This document shows positions 61,544-64,000 of a stretch of DNA of 64,000 bases, in pieces. The position numbers were made by a program, and so were the translations under genes. The first letter of the stretch is position 1; each line of letters opens with the position of its first letter. The notes below the pieces were generated by a model that did no database searches, was not told the origin of the DNA, and saw only the letters and a list, made by a program, of their open reading frames with translations. The stretch is from Rhodanobacter ginsengisoli (GTDB lineage Bacteria; Pseudomonadota; Gammaproteobacteria; Xanthomonadales; Rhodanobacteraceae): the NCBI RefSeq assembly GCF_042657065.1, contig NZ_JBHSNF010000003.1:372001-436000 (forward strand), in the 5' to 3' direction.

Positions 61544-62416
61544 ATGAGCGTTCTCGTCAACAAGAATACCAAGGTACTGGTGCAGGGTTTCACCGGCCAG
61601 CAGGGCACTTTCCACGCCGAACAGGCGATCGACTACGGCACCAAGATCGTCGGTGGCGTGACCCCGGGCAAGGGCGGTTCCGAGCATATCGGCCTGCCGG
61701 TGTTCAACTCGGTCGATGAAGCCGTGCTGGAAACCGGCGCCGACGCGTCAGTGATCTTCGTGCCGCCGCCGTTCGCGGCCGACTCGATCCTCGAGGCGAT
61801 CGACGCGGGCATCAAGGTGATCGTGGCGATCACCGAGGGCATCCCGGTGCTGGACATGCTGCGCGTGAAGAACGTGCTGGCGCAGCATCCGGAAACCGTG
61901 CTGATCGGGCCGAACTGCCCTGGCATCATCACCCCGGGCCAGTGCAAGATCGGCATCATGCCGGGCCACATCCACATGCCGGGCAAGGTCGGCATCGTGT
62001 CGCGTTCGGGCACGCTGACCTATGAAGCGGTGTTCCAGACCACCAACGAAGGCCTGGGCCAGTCCACCTGCATCGGCATCGGCGGCGATCCGATCAATGG
62101 CCTGAGCTTCATCGACTGCCTGAAGCTGTTCCAGGACGACCCGCAGACCGAAGGCATCATCATGGTCGGCGAGATCGGTGGCTCGGCCGAGGAAGACGCG
62201 GCCGAGTTCATCGCCGAGTACGTCACCAAGCCGGTAGTGTCGTTCATCGCTGGCGCCTCCGCGCCGGCCGGCAAGCGCATGGGTCATGCCGGTGCGATCA
62301 TCTCCGGTGGCAAGGGTACGGCGGCGGCGAAGTTCGCTGCGCTGGAGAAGGCGGGCGTCACCACGGTGAAGTCCCCGGCCGATCTGGGCAAGGCGATTGC
62401 GAAGCTGATGAAGTAA
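61544..62416 (+). CDS. sucD: Succinyl-CoA synthetase alpha subunit
   Basis: 290 residues: CoA-binding Rossmann start SVLVNKNTKVLVQGFTGQQGTFHAEQAIDYG, IGPNCPGIITPGQCKIGIMPG and the phosphohistidine loop GHAGAIISGGKGTAAAK with His248. It forms the heterotetramer with SucC. GAGGAG precedes the ATG at 61544. A terminator with a TTCG loop follows. Confidence 0.98.
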   Translation: MSVLVNKNTKVLVQGFTGQQGTFHAEQAIDYGTKIVGGVTPGKGGSEHIGLPVFNSVDEAVLETGADASVIFVPPPFAADSILEAIDAGIKVIVAITEGIPVLDMLRVKNVLAQHPETVLIGPNCPGIITPGQCKIGIMPGHIHMPGKVGIVSRSGTLTYEAVFQTTNEGLGQSTCIGIGGDPINGLSFIDCLKLFQDDPQTEGIIMVGEIGGSAEEDAAEFIAEYVTKPVVSFIAGASAPAGKRMGHAGAIISGGKGTAAAKFAALEKAGVTTVKSPADLGKAIAKLMK

Positions 62417-62442
62417 GTCAGGGCGACTGTGCTCTAAAATGC

Positions 62443-62476
62443 AAAGGCCGCGATTCGTCGCGGCCTTTGTCTTTTT
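62443..62476 (+). terminator. Intrinsic terminator after sucCD
   Basis: AAAGGCCGCGA (62443-62453) pairs with TCGCGGCCTTT (62458-62468) around a TTCG tetraloop, followed by TGTCTTTTTC. The extra-stable loop and 11-bp stem make it a strong stop, just before nadE starts. Confidence 0.93.
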
Positions 62477-62489
62477 CTGGAGTGCATGC

Positions 62490-64000
62490 ATGACGAGGCT
62501 GCGTCTGGCGCTGGCCCAGTTCGATTTCCCGGTCGGCGCGGTGGCGGCGAATGCCGCCCGGGCCGCGGACCTGATCGCCCGGGCGCGCAGCGGCGGGGCC
62601 GCACTGGTGATGTTCCCGGAGCTGACCCTGAGCGGCTATCCGCCGGAGGATCTGCTGTTGCGTCCCAGCTTCCTGGCGGCCTGCAGCAGCGAACTGGGCG
62701 CGCTGGCCGCCGCCACCCACGGCATCGCGGCCCTGGTCGGTCACCCGCACAGCGCGGGCGAGGTATTCAACGCCGCCAGCCTGCTGCGGGATGGCCGGGT
62801 GGAATGCACGGCGCACAAGCAGGAACTGCCGAACTACGGCGTGTTCGACGACAAGCGTTATTTTCGTGCCGGCCACGGGTCGGTCACGGCGGTCATCGAA
62901 GGGGTGACCGTCGGCCTGCTGATCTGCGAGGACGTATGGGTGCCGGAGCCGGCGGCGCGGGCTGCCGCGGCCGGGGCGGAACTGCTGCTGGTGATCAATG
63001 CCTCGCCGTGGGACGACGCCAAGCAGGCCGAGCGCGAGGCGGTGCTGGTGGCGCGGGCGCGCGAGACCGGCTGCGCGATCATCTATCTCAACATGGTCGG
63101 CGGCCAGGACGAGGTGGTCTACGATGGCGCCACGCTGCTGGTCAACGGCGACGGCTCGATCGCCGCGCGCGCGCCAGCGTTCGTCGACGCCCTGCTGTGG
63201 GCCGGGTTCGACCCCGCCATGCGCACGCTGCACGCGGAGGAGTGGCCGGTCGCCGCCGACACGTCGCTCGAGGCGACGCTGTACGCCGCGCTGGTGCGCG
63301 GCACCCGCGATTACATCGACAAGAACGGTTTCGACGGCGTACTGCTGGGTCTGTCCGGCGGTATCGATTCGGCCCTGACCCTGGCGCTGGCAGTCGATGC
63401 GCTGGGCGCCGAACGGGTGACCGCCGTGATGATGCCGACGCGCTACACCTCGCAGCTGTCACTGGACGGCGCTCGCGCGCAGGCCGAGCAACTGGGCGTG
63501 GATTATCACGTGATCTCGATCGAGGCCACCTGTGGGGCATTCATCGAGGCGCTGACACCCGCGTTTGCCGGCAAGGGCGCCGATACCACCGAGGAGAACC
63601 TGCAGTCGCGCACCCGCGGCGTGATGCTGATGGCATTGTCCAACAAGCACGGCCGGCTGCTGCTGGCGACCGGCAACAAGAGCGAGATGGCGGTCGGCTA
63701 CGCCACGCTGTACGGCGACATGTGCGGCGCCTACGCGCCGTTGAAGGATGTCTACAAGACGGTCGTGTATCGGCTTTCGCGCTGGCGCAACGCCTATGCC
63801 GCGCAGGTCGGTGAAGTCGAGCGGATCCCCGCGGCAGTGATCGAGCGACCGCCATCGGCCGAGTTGCGCGAAAACCAGACCGATCAGGATTCACTGCCGC
63901 CGTACGACGAACTGGACGCGATCCTGGGCCGCTTCATCGAGGCCGAGCAGTCGCAGGCGGAAATCGTCGCGCAGGGTTTCTCCGCCGACACCGTGCGCCG
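62490..64000 (+). CDS. nadE: Glutamine-hydrolysing NAD+ synthase, 5' part
   Basis: 503 codons are present; the gene runs off the window with about 40 residues probably missing. An N-terminal nitrilase-type glutaminase has FPELTLSGYPPEDLL (catalytic Glu), HKQELPNYGVFDDKRYF (Lys) and LLICEDVW with Cys146. The C-terminal synthase has the PP-loop SGGIDS at residues 289-294, TEENLQSRTRG and ATGNKSEMAVGYATLYGD. It makes NAD+ from deamido-NAD, ATP and glutamine-derived ammonia. ATG 62490 is used: GGAG lies seven bases before it. An overlapping ATG at 62486 is in another frame. Confidence 0.96.
   Translation, partial: MTRLRLALAQFDFPVGAVAANAARAADLIARARSGGAALVMFPELTLSGYPPEDLLLRPSFLAACSSELGALAAATHGIAALVGHPHSAGEVFNAASLLRDGRVECTAHKQELPNYGVFDDKRYFRAGHGSVTAVIEGVTVGLLICEDVWVPEPAARAAAAGAELLLVINASPWDDAKQAEREAVLVARARETGCAIIYLNMVGGQDEVVYDGATLLVNGDGSIAARAPAFVDALLWAGFDPAMRTLHAEEWPVAADTSLEATLYAALVRGTRDYIDKNGFDGVLLGLSGGIDSALTLALAVDALGAERVTAVMMPTRYTSQLSLDGARAQAEQLGVDYHVISIEATCGAFIEALTPAFAGKGADTTEENLQSRTRGVMLMALSNKHGRLLLATGNKSEMAVGYATLYGDMCGAYAPLKDVYKTVVYRLSRWRNAYAAQVGEVERIPAAVIERPPSAELRENQTDQDSLPPYDELDAILGRFIEAEQSQAEIVAQGFSADTVR

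Noticed and set aside
62486..63814. 442-codon frame overlapping nadE
   Set aside because: The protein is Arg/Gly/Ala-rich shadow text; the true frame from 62490 encodes a complete glutaminase-NAD synthase with all motifs.

Overview
The window is 64 kb of GC-rich, densely coded bacterial DNA that fits a gammaproteobacterium of the Xanthomonadales, most likely the Rhodanobacteraceae (Rhodanobacter/Dyella-like). This is inferred from the sucC-sucD-pilS neighbourhood, REP hairpins with a GTGGGAGC head, a carbohydrate TonB receptor with TPR-sulfotransferase and 2OG-oxygenase companions, and recognisable protein families. No rRNA, tRNA, CRISPR array, integrase or insertion sequence was seen.

Layout. 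0-7.6 kb is housekeeping: a yceI-cytochrome b561-yceI-GTPase operon (minus), ispB, an MFS transporter, a DedA-rhodanese fusion and ssb. 7.7-9.4 kb is a LysR regulator divergent from a lipocalin-like gene; about 530 bp after it hold no gene I can support. 10-17.4 kb is a minus-strand, translationally coupled operon: T_hemolysin-family protein, AMP-dependent acyl ligase, haem-oxygenase-like di-iron oxidase, TPR protein, SDR and GT9-like protein, with a GT39-like mannosyl/arabinosyl-type transferase downstream. A near-consensus sigma-54 promoter precedes the operon. 17.5-22.5 kb is a porin plus PstS-like protein, divergent from a histidine kinase and NtrC-class sigma-54 activator. 22.5-28.6 kb is a mannoside module: AGE-type sugar isomerase/epimerase, fructokinase, sugar MFS and a divergent secreted GH92. 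28.7-32.6 kb is a phosphorelay cluster (kinase, stand-alone receiver, receiver-kinase-receiver hybrid).

32.7-60 kb: pilR and pilS, normally neighbours, lie 24 kb apart on the same strand. Between them is a carbohydrate-utilisation island: secreted esterase, secreted GH65 hydrolase and MFS; a LacI regulator; a TPR-sulfotransferase; a Tat-exported GH127; a GH65-beta-phosphoglucomutase fusion; a TonB-dependent receptor; two 2OG-oxygenase-like proteins; a CadC-like TPR regulator; a tautomerase; GH125 and a GH36-like enzyme. Paired 14-bp LacI-type operators sit before the MFS/GH65/esterase operon and between GH127 and the GH65 fusion, suggesting one local regulon. 60-64 kb holds sucC, sucD, a TTCG-loop terminator and the start of nadE, which runs off the end.

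Proposed flow (inference): the TonB receptor imports oligosaccharides; periplasmic GH92, GH125, GH36, GH127 and GH65 trim them; MFS carriers import sugars; mannose goes to fructose and fructose-6-phosphate, and alpha-glucobiose to beta-glucose-1-phosphate and glucose-6-phosphate. The two most original signals are the sigma-54 acyl-ligase/di-iron oxidase operon and the sugar island splitting pilS from pilR.
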